DNA of 64,000 bases, taken from Paenimyroides marinum (GTDB lineage Bacteria > Bacteroidota > Bacteroidia > Flavobacteriales > Flavobacteriaceae). The notes beneath the pieces are model-generated. The model made no database searches, was not told the origin of the DNA, and saw only the letters and a list, made by a program, of their open reading frames with translations. Numbering within the stretch: the first letter of the stretch is position 1; every line of letters begins with the position of its first letter. The stretch covers positions 24,595 to 88,594 of the forward strand of contig NZ_FNXE01000006.1 of assembly GCF_900108395.1 (NCBI RefSeq). Reading direction: 5' to 3'. Below are positions 26,731 through 35,506 of the stretch, piece by piece. The position numbers and the translations under genes were made by a program.

Positions 26731-26738
26731 CAAAAATA
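26731..26738 (-). promoter_or_regulatory. -7 box of the DUF4199-kdsA-SDR operon
   Basis: TATTTTTG on the minus strand fits TAnnTTTG; the start codon is 20 bases downstream. A -33 element at normal spacing is not clear. Confidence 0.35.
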
Positions 26739-26845
26739 ATCAAACTTTTAGCACAAAAAAAATGCTTAATCATAAAAATTACTTAATGATTTTTTTTATA
26801 TTTAGTAAAAAATAAGCGCTTTTTTTAAAACAATTGCTAAAATAG

Positions 26846-27346
26846 ATGAATATGAAAAAGTTAATATTAATTCGACACGGAAAATCGTCTTGGGGTATGC
26901 CCGTAAAAGATCACGGAAGACCATTAAACAATAAAGGAATTAAAAATTCTAATCTTATTTTTGAACAAATTCAAACAAAACTTCCAGAACGGTTTTTGGT
27001 ATGGTCAAGTACGGCAAAACGTGCGCGCGATACGGCGAAAATCTTTAATGAAGTGCTAAACATTCCACAAGAATTAACCATTTTAAACGACGATTTATAT
27101 ACATTTGACGAGGCTATTTTAACCAAAACAATAAAGAATTGTAATGATTCTGTTCCAAGCCTGATTATTTTTGGACATAATAATGCAATTACAGATTTTG
27201 TTAATAAATTTGGAAACAAATTCATTGAAAATGTTCCAACATCCGGCGTGGTGATCATTGAATTTCCCCAGGAAAACTGGAACAATATTAGCAATGGAAA
27301 AACCGTTACAACACTGTTTCCAAAAGATTTAGTAAATGCAGATTAA
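26846..27346 (+). CDS. SixA-type histidine phosphatase
   Basis: A 166-residue member of the histidine phosphatase superfamily. The RHG motif is in LILIRHGKSSWG with the catalytic H11, and the second histidine is in IIFGHNNAITDF; AKRARDTAKIF carries the conserved arginine. SixA acts on phosphohistidine in phosphorelay or PTS proteins. An alternative ATG two codons later exists. Its end overlaps ppk1 by 11 bases, so it probably functions with polyphosphate metabolism. Confidence 0.9.
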   Translation: MNMKKLILIRHGKSSWGMPVKDHGRPLNNKGIKNSNLIFEQIQTKLPERFLVWSSTAKRARDTAKIFNEVLNIPQELTILNDDLYTFDEAILTKTIKNCNDSVPSLIIFGHNNAITDFVNKFGNKFIENVPTSGVVIIEFPQENWNNISNGKTVTTLFPKDLVNAD

Positions 27347-29426
27347 CCAACCAAAATATATTGACCGCGAAAAAAGCTGGCTGGCTTTTAACGAGCGTGT
27401 TTTACAGGAAGCTGCCGACCGTACAGTTCCACTTTTAGACCGTTTGCGGTTTTTAGGAATTTTTTCAAACAATCTTGATGAATTTTTTAGGGTAAGATAT
27501 GCCACCGTACGTAGAATTTCTATATCAAAAAATCACGGAAAAAAACTGATTAATAACGTTAATGCAAAAACATTATTGCAGGATATTACCGAAATTGTGA
27601 TTAAATTACAGACAAAAAGTCTTGAAATTTTAAATGAAATAGAAACCGAGTTGGAAAACGAAGGTATTTTTATTGTTGATGAAAATCAGGTTGATACCGA
27701 TCAAATTGAATTTATCCGTGATTTTTTTACACATAAAGTAAGTCCTGATTTGGTAACCATTATCCTGAATGATTTAGATGAATTTCCCATTATTCGTGAT
27801 TCTTATGGATATCTGGCAGTTAAATTGGTGAAAAAATCGGGTGAAGATTCGCACAAATCAATAAAAAAACGTACCCGATACGCTTTAATAGAAATTCCTG
27901 CACAAATAAACCGTTTTGTTGAACTTCCAAAAAAAGACGGTAAACAATACATTATTATGCTTGATGATGTGATCAGAATTAATTTGGATAACATCTTTTC
28001 TATTTTTGAATTTGAAAGTATTTCGGCACACATGATTAAAATCACCCGTGATGCAGAGTTGGATTTTGATTCAGATTTACACAAATCGTTCCTTGAGAAA
28101 ATATCAAATTCAGTACGCGACCGCAGAGTGGGCGAGGTGGTTCGGTTTGTTTACGACAGTACGATAGACAAAGATACATTGGATTTTTTCCTTGATAAAA
28201 TGGATATTGAAGCGGTTGACAGTATTATCCCGGGAGGACGATACCACAACCGCCGTGATTATATGAGTTTCCCTAATTTAGGAAGAAACGACTTAATCAC
28301 CGAAAAAATTCAACCATTACCAGTAAGTGGATTGACCTTGCAAGGCAGCTTGCTTCAGCAAATCAAAAACAAAGATTTTTTAATCCACACGCCTTTTCAA
28401 TCGTTCAATTATATCGTGAAATTTTTGCGTGAAGCCGCTTTAGATCCTAAAGTAACAAGCATAAAAATTACATTGTACCGTTTAGCAAAAAATTCACAGA
28501 TTATTTCATCGTTGATCAATGCGGCAAAAAATGGCAAGAAAGTTACGGTGCAAATTGAATTGCAGGCACGCTTTGATGAAACAAGCAATATTAATTATGC
28601 CGAAATTATGCAGGCAGAAGGTATCAAGTTGATTTTTGGCGTAAAAGGATTAAAAGTACATAGTAAGATTTGTGTTGTTGAACGTTTAGAAAGCAAAAAA
28701 ATCAAGCGTTATGGTTTCATTTCAACAGGCAATTTTAATGAAAGCACTTCAGCTGTTTACACCGATGTTACGCTTTTAACTGCCGATGCACGTATCATGA
28801 AAGAAGTAAATAAGGTGTTTGAATTTTTTGAAGTAAACTATAAAATTTACCGATACAAAGATTTAATTGTCTCGCCACATTATACCCGCTTAAAATTTAC
28901 AAAGCTAATTGATGAGCAAATAGAAAAAGCTTTAGACAATAAGCCGGCAATGATACGTTTGAAAATGAACAGTTTATCAGATTATAAAATGATTGATAAG
29001 CTGTATGACGCAAGCCGTGCCGGAGTTAAAATACAATTGATTGTTCGTGGTATTTGCTGTTTAATACCCGGAATACCTGGATTAAGTGACAATATAGAAG
29101 CAATCAGTATTGTAGATAATTTATTGGAACATTCGCGCATTTATATTTTTGGAACAGATGAAGACGCAAGAGTTTATATTTCATCTGCCGATTTTATGAC
29201 CCGAAATATAGACGAAAGGGTAGAAGTAAGTTGTCCGGTATATGACAACGATATAAAAACCGAATTAATAGATACTTTTAAAATATATTGGAAAGGAAAT
29301 GTGAAGGTTCGTTTGCATTCTGAACGCTTAGAAAACCGTTACCGACGCTTGGGAGAAGAGCGTTTTAAGGCACAAGACGAACTTTACAATTACTACCGGA
29401 ATAAAATTGATGTTGTTTTAGATTAA
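27336..29426 (+). CDS. ppk1: Polyphosphate kinase 1
   Basis: PPK1 makes inorganic polyphosphate from ATP through a phosphohistidine intermediate. The order is an N-terminal domain (DREKSWLAFNERVLQEA), a head domain, and two phospholipase-D-like catalytic domains. The phosphorylated histidine is H442 in LKVHSKICVV, and ISTGNFNES follows. Length 696 is standard. It overlaps sixA by 11 bases and shares one base with the ppx gene (TAATG). Confidence 0.95.
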   Translation: MQINQPKYIDREKSWLAFNERVLQEAADRTVPLLDRLRFLGIFSNNLDEFFRVRYATVRRISISKNHGKKLINNVNAKTLLQDITEIVIKLQTKSLEILNEIETELENEGIFIVDENQVDTDQIEFIRDFFTHKVSPDLVTIILNDLDEFPIIRDSYGYLAVKLVKKSGEDSHKSIKKRTRYALIEIPAQINRFVELPKKDGKQYIIMLDDVIRINLDNIFSIFEFESISAHMIKITRDAELDFDSDLHKSFLEKISNSVRDRRVGEVVRFVYDSTIDKDTLDFFLDKMDIEAVDSIIPGGRYHNRRDYMSFPNLGRNDLITEKIQPLPVSGLTLQGSLLQQIKNKDFLIHTPFQSFNYIVKFLREAALDPKVTSIKITLYRLAKNSQIISSLINAAKNGKKVTVQIELQARFDETSNINYAEIMQAEGIKLIFGVKGLKVHSKICVVERLESKKIKRYGFISTGNFNESTSAVYTDVTLLTADARIMKEVNKVFEFFEVNYKIYRYKDLIVSPHYTRLKFTKLIDEQIEKALDNKPAMIRLKMNSLSDYKMIDKLYDASRAGVKIQLIVRGICCLIPGIPGLSDNIEAISIVDNLLEHSRIYIFGTDEDARVYISSADFMTRNIDERVEVSCPVYDNDIKTELIDTFKIYWKGNVKVRLHSERLENRYRRLGEERFKAQDELYNYYRNKIDVVLD

Positions 29427-30340
29427 TGATAAAGATAAAAAAATACGCAGCCATTGATATTGGTTCAAACGCCATGCGTTTGCTGATATCAAATGTTATT
29501 GAAGAGGAAAATAAGCCCACACAATTTAACAAAAGTCATTTAATACGCGTGCCCATACGTTTAGGGCAAGACGCTTTTACCGTTGGAGAAATTTCTGAAG
29601 AAAATTCAGACCGAATGATAAAAGCAATGAAGGCTTTTAAGTTGTTAATGGATGTTTATAAGGTTGAAAAATATGCAGCTTGTGCCACATCGGCAATGCG
29701 CGAGGCATATAACGGCAATGAATTGGTAAATGAAATAGTTTCTAAAACCGGAGTGAAAATTGATATTATTGAAGGTAAAACAGAAGCCGCCATTATAGCA
29801 AATTCAGATTTAGAATCTTTTATAAAAAAAGACGGACATTATCTATATGTTGATGTTGGTGGCGGAAGTACGGAATTCACTGTTTTTTCTAACGGAAAAC
29901 AAATCGTATCAAAATCTTTTAAAAACGGAACCGTAAGATTGTTGAACAATATGGTAACCGAAAGTGTTTGGATCGAAATTGAAAAATGGATTAAAACCCA
30001 CACGCACGATTTAGAAGGTTTGGAAATTATTGGTTCAGGCGGAAATATTAATAAAATATTTAAAATGTCAGGTAAACCCAATGATAAGCCACTAACACAA
30101 AGCTATTTGATGCAGCGTTTTAAATACCTTAATTCATTATCTTATGAAGAGCGTATATCAACATTAGGTCTAAACACAGACCGAGCCGATGTTATTATTC
30201 CTGCAATAAAAATATATGTCAACGCAATGAAATGGAGTAACGCAAAATATATCTACGTACCAAAAATTGGACTATCAGACGGAATTGTGAAAGCAATGTA
30301 TTACAAAAACACAAAAATTAATGTAAATAAAATCCTTTAA
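29426..30340 (+). CDS. Ppx/GppA-family exopolyphosphatase (short form)
   Basis: An actin-like-ATPase-fold phosphatase with the P1 motif AAIDIGSNAMRLL, the catalytic region ATSAMREAYNG and the phosphate motif YVDVGGGSTEF. At 304 residues it contains only the two catalytic subdomains and lacks the C-terminal HD-like part of E. coli Ppx. The family hydrolyses polyphosphate or pppGpp. Its position directly after ppk1 (one shared base) makes polyphosphate the probable substrate. The stop codon lies inside the terminator stem. Confidence 0.92.
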   Translation: MIKIKKYAAIDIGSNAMRLLISNVIEEENKPTQFNKSHLIRVPIRLGQDAFTVGEISEENSDRMIKAMKAFKLLMDVYKVEKYAACATSAMREAYNGNELVNEIVSKTGVKIDIIEGKTEAAIIANSDLESFIKKDGHYLYVDVGGGSTEFTVFSNGKQIVSKSFKNGTVRLLNNMVTESVWIEIEKWIKTHTHDLEGLEIIGSGGNINKIFKMSGKPNDKPLTQSYLMQRFKYLNSLSYEERISTLGLNTDRADVIIPAIKIYVNAMKWSNAKYIYVPKIGLSDGIVKAMYYKNTKINVNKIL

Positions 30341-30360
30341 CAATGTTAAAGGATTTTTAT
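30330..30360. terminator. Bidirectional terminator between ppx and fadE
   Basis: A near-continuous 13-bp inverted repeat (AAATCCTTTAACA / TGTTAAAGGATTT) with A-rich and T-rich flanks. The ppx TAA stop is within the left arm. It separates two convergent operons. Confidence 0.8.
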
Positions 30361-30365
30361 TTATG

Positions 30366-32165
30366 TTAAAAACAATACCCGTTCTCGGCAATCACCTTAG
30401 AAGCAATGATTTCTCTTAATTCAATTACATTAGGATAGTTTTCATATTTGGTAAATCTGCGTAAGCCCATCAGCATCATGCGTTGCTCATCGCCTTCAGC
30501 AAAAGAAATAATTCCTTCTTTTCCTTTCTGGGCAATGGTTTCAACGGCGTTATACAGATACAATTGTGCCATGGCTATTTGTTCTTTCACTGTTTCTTTT
30601 CCTTTAGAATGAGCTAATTTTTCCGTTCTTAAAATGGTAGATTCTGCCATGTAAATCTCAATTAAAATATCAGCCGCCGCCAATAATAACTGTTGGTTTT
30701 CTTCTAATTCGGTACCGTATTTTTGAACTGCCGAACCGGCTACCATTAAAAAGGCTTTTTTAAGTTTTGCCAAAATTGCTTTTTCTTCTGCGAATAATTC
30801 ATCATAATCTGGTGTTGTAAAATCGGGAATACCCATTAATTCCTCACCCACAGCCATTGCCGGACCTAAAAGATCAACATGACCTTTCATTGCTTTCTTT
30901 ATAAGCATTCCCACAGAAAGTAATCGATTGATTTCGTTCGTTCCTTCATAAATACGGGTAATTCGGGCATCTCTCCAGGCACTTTCCATAGGCGTATCTT
31001 CTGAAAAGCCCATTCCACCAAAAATCTGAATACCCTCATCGGCACAAATTTGTGCATCTTCTGACACCGCAACTTTTAAAACAGAACATTCAATGGCAAA
31101 TTCTTCTACACCCTTTAATTCGGCTTCCTGATGCGAATTACCGTTTTCTAATCTCATTTTTATACGGTTTTCAATATCGCCTGCCGCTCTGTAAGTAGCC
31201 GATTCTCCTGCATAAGTACTGGTTGCCATATCGGCAATTTTTTTGCGGATGGCTCCAAAATTAGCAATCGGAGTTTTGAATTGAATGCGCTCGTTGGCAT
31301 ATTCTACTGCTTTAGAAACAATTCGTCGTTGAGAATCTAAACAAGCTGCGGCTAATTTAATACGACCGATGTTTAAGGCATTCATTGCGATTTTGAAACC
31401 TTCGCCACGTCCTGCCAACATATTTTCGACAGGAACAAGCGTATCGTTAAAAAATACCTGTCTTGTCGAACTTGCACGGATTCCCAATTTGTGTTCTTCT
31501 TCACCTAAGGTAATTCCGTTTGTGTTATTTGGATCGTATTCTACAATAAATCCGGTAATGTTTTTATCGTCTTCAATTCGGGCAAAAACAATCATTAAGT
31601 GACAAAAACCAGCATTGGAAATCCACATTTTTTGTCCGTTAATTTTGTAATGTTTGCCATCTTCGGTCAGTTCAGCTTTGGTTTTTCCGGAATTAGCATC
31701 CGAACCAGCTCCCGGTTCTGTTAAACAGTAAGACCCAAACCATTCGCCCGAAGCCAATTTTGGAACGTATTTTTGTTTCTGCTCTTCCGTTCCATATAAA
31801 GTGATAGGCATCGTTCCAATTCCTGTGTGTGCTCCGAAAGCTGTTGAGAATGATCCCGATGCGCCTGAAATGTAATCACAGGTAAGCACAGTAGAAGCAA
31901 AGCCCATACCTAAACCACCGTAAGATTCGGGCACAGCAACACTTAAAAAGCCGAGTTCTCCTGCCTTTTTCATTGATTCTTCGGTAAAAGCATAGTCTTT
32001 TTTCTCGAAGCGTTCTTTGTTTGGCCATAATTCCCGATCAACGAATTCTTGTACCGAATCACGCATCATTTTTTGTTCTTCTGTAAAATCCTCTGGTGTG
32101 AAGATGTTTTCTGCTTGGATTTCTTTAACGATAAATTGACCGCCTCTTGTTATGTTGTTTTCCAT
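30366..32165 (-). CDS. Acyl-CoA dehydrogenase, long FadE-like form
   Basis: An FAD flavoenzyme for the first step of beta-oxidation. The N-terminal, middle and C-terminal acyl-CoA dehydrogenase domains are seen (EEQKMMRDSVQEFVDREL, YCLTEPGAGSDAN, IFGGMGFSEDTPME), with the catalytic glutamate in RIYEGTNEINR. About 170 extra residues follow, giving 599, the size of Bacillus FadE (594) rather than a short SCAD/MCAD. With fadN and fadA it forms a fadNAE-type set. A four-helix-bundle gene now separates it from fadA. Confidence 0.92.
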   Translation of the reverse strand: MENNITRGGQFIVKEIQAENIFTPEDFTEEQKMMRDSVQEFVDRELWPNKERFEKKDYAFTEESMKKAGELGFLSVAVPESYGGLGMGFASTVLTCDYISGASGSFSTAFGAHTGIGTMPITLYGTEEQKQKYVPKLASGEWFGSYCLTEPGAGSDANSGKTKAELTEDGKHYKINGQKMWISNAGFCHLMIVFARIEDDKNITGFIVEYDPNNTNGITLGEEEHKLGIRASSTRQVFFNDTLVPVENMLAGRGEGFKIAMNALNIGRIKLAAACLDSQRRIVSKAVEYANERIQFKTPIANFGAIRKKIADMATSTYAGESATYRAAGDIENRIKMRLENGNSHQEAELKGVEEFAIECSVLKVAVSEDAQICADEGIQIFGGMGFSEDTPMESAWRDARITRIYEGTNEINRLLSVGMLIKKAMKGHVDLLGPAMAVGEELMGIPDFTTPDYDELFAEEKAILAKLKKAFLMVAGSAVQKYGTELEENQQLLLAAADILIEIYMAESTILRTEKLAHSKGKETVKEQIAMAQLYLYNAVETIAQKGKEGIISFAEGDEQRMMLMGLRRFTKYENYPNVIELREIIASKVIAENGYCF

Positions 32166-32193
32166 AATTTTGATTTTTAGAGAAAAGATGAAA

Positions 32194-32209
32194 GAGTCAA
32201 GAAGAAAGA
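32194..32209 (+). repeat. Left direct repeat of the four-helix-bundle cassette
   Basis: GAGTCAAGAAGAAAGA, 15 of 16 bases identical to the copy at 32605-32620. It overlaps the stop codon of the four-helix-bundle gene. Confidence 0.6.
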
Positions 32210-32565
32210 CCTTGTTGGTCTAACCTGTTGATAAATCCCAAAATCATCTTTTGTAGTTCTACAATTTTATTTTCTATTTCGTTTGTTTTAATTTCTGATA
32301 TATAATTATTCTGTTTTGCTATTAGAAGTTGGGTTTGAAGTTCAAAAGAAGAACCAAGAGCAATATTCAAAAAGTGTTTAAAATGAATATTTCCTCTGTT
32401 TGAGCCTTCTGCAATGTTTGAAGAAACGGAAACAGCTGCTCTGTTCATTTGACTTGTCAAACCATATTGTTCTGTTTTTGGAAAATCAGAGCAAAGTTTA
32501 TGAATGTCTGAAGCCACTTCCATTGCTAATATCCAAATTTTCAGATTTTTGAAATTATGTCTCAT
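32197..32565 (-). CDS. Four-helix-bundle (S23-like) protein
   Basis: A 122-residue all-alpha protein of the family first described as the ORF of 23S rRNA intervening sequences. Typical segments are NLKIWILAMEVASDIHKLC, the SQMNRAAVSVSSNIAEG core and FELQTQLLIAKQN. In Bacteroidota it also occurs as an isolated mobile-looking gene. Here it lies between fadA and fadE, bounded by a direct repeat on both sides and by a large inverted repeat after fadA. Its role is unknown; it appears unrelated to fatty acid oxidation. Confidence 0.88.
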   Translation of the reverse strand: MRHNFKNLKIWILAMEVASDIHKLCSDFPKTEQYGLTSQMNRAAVSVSSNIAEGSNRGNIHFKHFLNIALGSSFELQTQLLIAKQNNYISEIKTNEIENKIVELQKMILGFINRLDQQGLSS

Positions 32566-32591
32566 AGTCTTTTTCTTTTAGAGTTAATTAG

Positions 32592-32652
32592 AATCAAGAA
32601 ACAAGAGTCAAGAAAAAAGATTTTATTTGCTCTTGTTTCTTTCTTCTTGATT
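32592..32652. repeat. Inverted repeat and right direct repeat of the cassette
   Basis: Arms AATCAAGAA (32592-32600) and TTCTTGATT (32644-32652), with a nested AAACAAGAG (32599-32607) and CTCTTGTTT (32630-32638), can form a large hairpin in the fad mRNA between fadA and the four-helix-bundle gene. The right direct repeat GAGTCAAGAAAAAAGA lies at 32605-32620. Confidence 0.65.
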
Positions 32653-32667
32653 CTTTGCTCTTTCTTC

Positions 32668-33849
32668 TCAAATCAACTCATATACTCCCGCAGCACCTTG
32701 TCCTGTTCCGACACACATTGTAACAATTCCGTATTTATTACCACGTCTTTTCATTTCGTCAAAAAGCTGCACCGATAATTTTGCTCCTGTACAACCCAAA
32801 GGGTGTCCCAAAGCAATAGCTCCTCCGTTTACGTTTACAATATCTGGATTTAAGCCCAATTCTCGGATAACTGCTAATGATTGTGATGCAAAAGCCTCGT
32901 TCAATTCAAATAATTCAATATCATTTAGCTGTAATCCTGCCTGTTCAATAGCTTTCGGAATGGCTTTTACCGGACCGATTCCCATAATTTTTGGTTCAAC
33001 ACCCGCAGCTGCATAGCTTACCATTCGTGCAATTGGTTCAAGGTTTAATTCTTTAACCATTTCTTCGCTCATAACCATTACAAAAGCTGCTCCGTCTGAC
33101 ATTTGCGAGGAATTTCCTGCTGTTACGCTTCCTCCGTTAGCAAATACAGGTTTTAGATTTGCTAATGCTTCAATTGATGTTCCTGCTCGTGGTCCTTCGT
33201 CTTTGGTAACTGTGTAGGATTTGGTTTCTTTTTTGCCTTTTTCGTTGATAAAAGTCTGCTCAACCATAATCGGAACAATTTGCTTGTCGAATTTTCCTTC
33301 TGCCTGTGCTTTTAATGCTTTTTGATGCGAATGGAAAGCAAATTCGTCCTGATCTTCACGGGAAACTTTGTACTTTTCGGCTACTGCTTCAGCTGTAAGC
33401 CCCATTCCCCAATAATAATCTTCATTTCCCTCTTTGGCTACTTCATAATCAGGGGTCGGCTTGTATCCTCCCATTGGGATAAAACTCATACTTTCTGCAC
33501 CGCCTGCAATGATGCAGTGTGCCATTCCACTTTGAATTTTGGCTGTTGCCATTGCAATAGTTTCCAATCCTGAAGCACAATAACGGTTCACGGTTACTCC
33601 CGGAACATCAGTTACTTTTAATCCCATCAACGAAATTAAACGACCAACATTCAAGCCTTGTTCGGCTTCGGGCATTGCGTTTCCGACCATTACGTCATCA
33701 ATTCTTGTTTTATCAAAATCAGGCAATTCATTCATCATATACTGAATGGTTTCTGCTGCCAATTCATCGGGTCTTTTAAATCTAAAAACTCCTTTTGGTG
33801 CTTTTCCGACGGCTGTTCGGTAGGCTTTAACTATGTATGCTGTTTTCAT
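32668..33849 (-). CDS. fadA: Acetyl-CoA C-acyltransferase (3-ketoacyl-CoA thiolase)
   Basis: A biosynthetic/degradative thiolase-fold enzyme, 393 residues, for the thiolytic step of beta-oxidation. The nucleophile is C91 in VNRYCASGLE; other active-site motifs are FELNEAFASQS, GGAIALGHPLGCTGA and CVGTGQGAAG with the second cysteine. It corresponds to FadA of the fadNAE set. On the minus strand it is preceded by YwqG and RAYT genes and three REP-like palindromes instead of being next to fadN. Confidence 0.93.
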   Translation of the reverse strand: MKTAYIVKAYRTAVGKAPKGVFRFKRPDELAAETIQYMMNELPDFDKTRIDDVMVGNAMPEAEQGLNVGRLISLMGLKVTDVPGVTVNRYCASGLETIAMATAKIQSGMAHCIIAGGAESMSFIPMGGYKPTPDYEVAKEGNEDYYWGMGLTAEAVAEKYKVSREDQDEFAFHSHQKALKAQAEGKFDKQIVPIMVEQTFINEKGKKETKSYTVTKDEGPRAGTSIEALANLKPVFANGGSVTAGNSSQMSDGAAFVMVMSEEMVKELNLEPIARMVSYAAAGVEPKIMGIGPVKAIPKAIEQAGLQLNDIELFELNEAFASQSLAVIRELGLNPDIVNVNGGAIALGHPLGCTGAKLSVQLFDEMKRRGNKYGIVTMCVGTGQGAAGVYELI

Positions 33850-33852
33850 CTT

Positions 33853-33984
33853 ATTAACGGTTTGCCTCTACGAGGCTTTAATTATTACAATTGGTTTTTG
33901 TTATTATTAACAGGTCGCTCCTACGGAGCTAAACCTTAATTTATCATTTATTTTCTATTATCAGGTTGCCTCTACGAGGCTTTA
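33853..33984 (+). repeat. REP-like palindrome cluster 1 (three copies)
   Basis: Three forward copies with palindrome cores at 33864-33876 (GCCTC-TAC-GAGGC), 33917-33929 (GCTCC-TAC-GGAGC) and 33968-33980 (GCCTC-TAC-GAGGC). Two are preceded by CAGGT(C/T) and the first by an ACGGTTT variant. All three are followed by (C/T)TAA or CTAAA. Compensatory C/T-G/A changes keep the stem intact. Confidence 0.8.
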
Positions 33985-33988
33985 ATTA

Positions 33989-34750
33989 TTAACAACAATC
34001 CCAGTTAAACCACGCTTGGTTAAAATCTTTTTCCTTTAAACTTTTGGGATTGATAAAGAAATTTCCAACTCCAACATCTCCAAACATTATTTGCTCATCG
34101 GTATCTATCTGTAATAATAAAATTTCGTTTTTTTTATTTTTTGCGTAATCTCTTGGGTCTGATTGTGTAAAATAGGCATAACCTCCTATTTTGTGTCCTG
34201 TTCCGTCAAGAAAACTATCCATTTCTTTAGCCTGTTCTTTCGTTAATTCTTCCTGAAAATCAAAATAATCTTTCCCGTTAAAATCTATTTGATCATTAAA
34301 TCTAAAATCTTCGTATCCACCGTATTCAATGGTTTTTTCAAAAGCTAATTTATGTTCACAATAAATGGGACTTTCTTCATAGAGTTTTTCGGTCAAAAAA
34401 GAGAAATCGGTTTGATATTCATTTTCAATAATTTCGTGAAATAAGACTTTATAATCCTCCATATCATACCATTCTGTTGACGAAATGAAAAACTGTAAAA
34501 TCCCATCAGTAGGATAATTTTCAATTTGAGGTGTTTCTGCAAAATTGATTTGAGCCAAAAGTATCATTGGATTTCCTTTTTTATCTTTCGGATACTCAAA
34601 ACCTATTGGTAAATAAGGCTTTCCCAAAAACTTACTTTGTGTAAAAGTTGGATTTTCGTTTTCACTAATTGGTGTTGCTTTAATTTTTATAGATTCCAAT
34701 TTGAATTTTTCTAACTTGTCTTTAAATTCATTTAAAAAGTTTGGTATCAT
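33989..34750 (-). CDS. YwqG-family (DUF1963) protein
   Basis: A 253-residue cytoplasmic protein of the YwqG family. Family features seen are SKFLGKPYLPIGFEYPKD, MILLAQINFAETP and the C-terminal segment with LLLQIDTDEQIMFGDVG. YwqG proteins occur near toxin or accessory genes; their function is unknown. It is bracketed by REP-like clusters and is clearly an accessory gene within the fad region. Confidence 0.85.
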   Translation of the reverse strand: MIPNFLNEFKDKLEKFKLESIKIKATPISENENPTFTQSKFLGKPYLPIGFEYPKDKKGNPMILLAQINFAETPQIENYPTDGILQFFISSTEWYDMEDYKVLFHEIIENEYQTDFSFLTEKLYEESPIYCEHKLAFEKTIEYGGYEDFRFNDQIDFNGKDYFDFQEELTKEQAKEMDSFLDGTGHKIGGYAYFTQSDPRDYAKNKKNEILLLQIDTDEQIMFGDVGVGNFFINPKSLKEKDFNQAWFNWDCC

Positions 34751-34760
34751 ATGATTATAA

Positions 34761-34866
34761 TTTTTTGCTCTTACCTCGTAGAGGTAAACTGTTCATAGCT
34801 ATTGGTTTGTTTTTTTGAGGAAGCTCCGTAGGAGCGACCTGTTAATAGCTCCCGATAGGAGCGATG
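34761..34866 (-). repeat. REP-like palindrome cluster 2 (three copies, reverse orientation)
   Basis: Cores at 34773-34785 (ACCTC-GTA-GAGGT), 34823-34835 (GCTCC-GTA-GGAGC) and a decayed one at 34848-34862 (GCTCC-CGATA-GGAGC). The flanks, read on the minus strand, again give the CAGGT(C) prefix for the middle copy, so these copies point opposite to clusters 1 and 3. Confidence 0.75.
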
Positions 34867-34874
34867 TCATTTTT

Positions 34875-35336
34875 TTATTCAATCCATTCAAATAAATATT
34901 TTGAATCGTATTCGATTTCAAATTTTTCCAAAAAACCTAAATATTCGTCTTTAAATGTTTTCTTTTTATGATGTTCCTCTTGGTTTAAAATGTATTTTAC
35001 AACATTATCAACACTGCTTTTAGAATAAGAAAATGCTCCAAAACCTTCCTGCCAATTAAATTTTCCGTTTACCCATTTGCTGTCGTTTATGAATTTTGAC
35101 GAACCTGCCTTAATATCTCTTACCAAATCTGAAATACAAACATTCGGACTCATACTCACAAGAATATGAATGTGGTCAGGCATTGCAAAAACAGCAAATA
35201 ATTTCTGACCTCGGTTGGTAATAATACCTGTAATAAATTTATGCAATTCCTCCCGATTTTCTTTTGAAATCAGATTCTGTCTTCCCTTTACAGCGAAAAC
35301 AATCTGAATGTAAATTTGTGTGTATGTATTTGCCAT
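34875..35336 (-). mobile_element. IS200-like Y1 transposase, REP-associated (RAYT) type
   Basis: A 153-residue HUH single-strand transposase. The metal-binding HUH is H55-I-H57 in MPDHIHILVS, and the catalytic tyrosine is Y115 in NVVKYILNQEEHH, with Q119 as the third metal ligand. No tnpB is adjacent. REP-like palindromes sit on both sides, within 40 bases on the right (35341) and 9 on the left. The gene is intact. The association suggests a RAYT that processes these palindromes rather than a self-mobile insertion sequence, but this is inference. Confidence 0.85.
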
Positions 35337-35340
35337 TATT

Positions 35341-35470
35341 ATCAGGTCGCTCCTACGGAGCTAAATCAAAATTTATAAATCATTCTATTAATATTAACAG
35401 GTTGCTCCTACGGAGCTAAATTGAAATATATTTATTGTTTTATTGACAGGTTACTTCTATGAGGCTTTTC
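35341..35470 (+). repeat. REP-like palindrome cluster 3 (three copies)
   Basis: Cores at 35349-35361 and 35404-35416 (both GCTCC-TAC-GGAGC) and a decayed third at 35453-35465 (ACTTC-TAT-GAGGC). All keep the CAGGT(C/T) prefix, and the first two are followed by TAAA. Confidence 0.8.
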
Positions 35471-35484
35471 ATAATTTTTTAATT

Positions 35485-35506
35485 TATTGTATTGCTGTAT
35501 AATGTT
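35485..35506 (+). repeat. Boundary repeat copy A
   Basis: TATTGTATTGCTGTATAATG and two further T; 3 differences in 22 from copy C at 38284-38305. It lies exactly at the 3' end of the small membrane-anchored protein gene. Confidence 0.45.

Noticed and set aside
34875..35336. Complete IS605-type insertion sequence
   Set aside because: No tnpB gene lies nearby, and nine palindromes occur instead of one left and one right end hairpin.
33853..35470. Repeated palindromes as a CRISPR array
   Set aside because: The units are 25-30 bases long, change orientation, have unequal spacing and enclose two genes; no spacers or cas genes are present. They fit REP elements.
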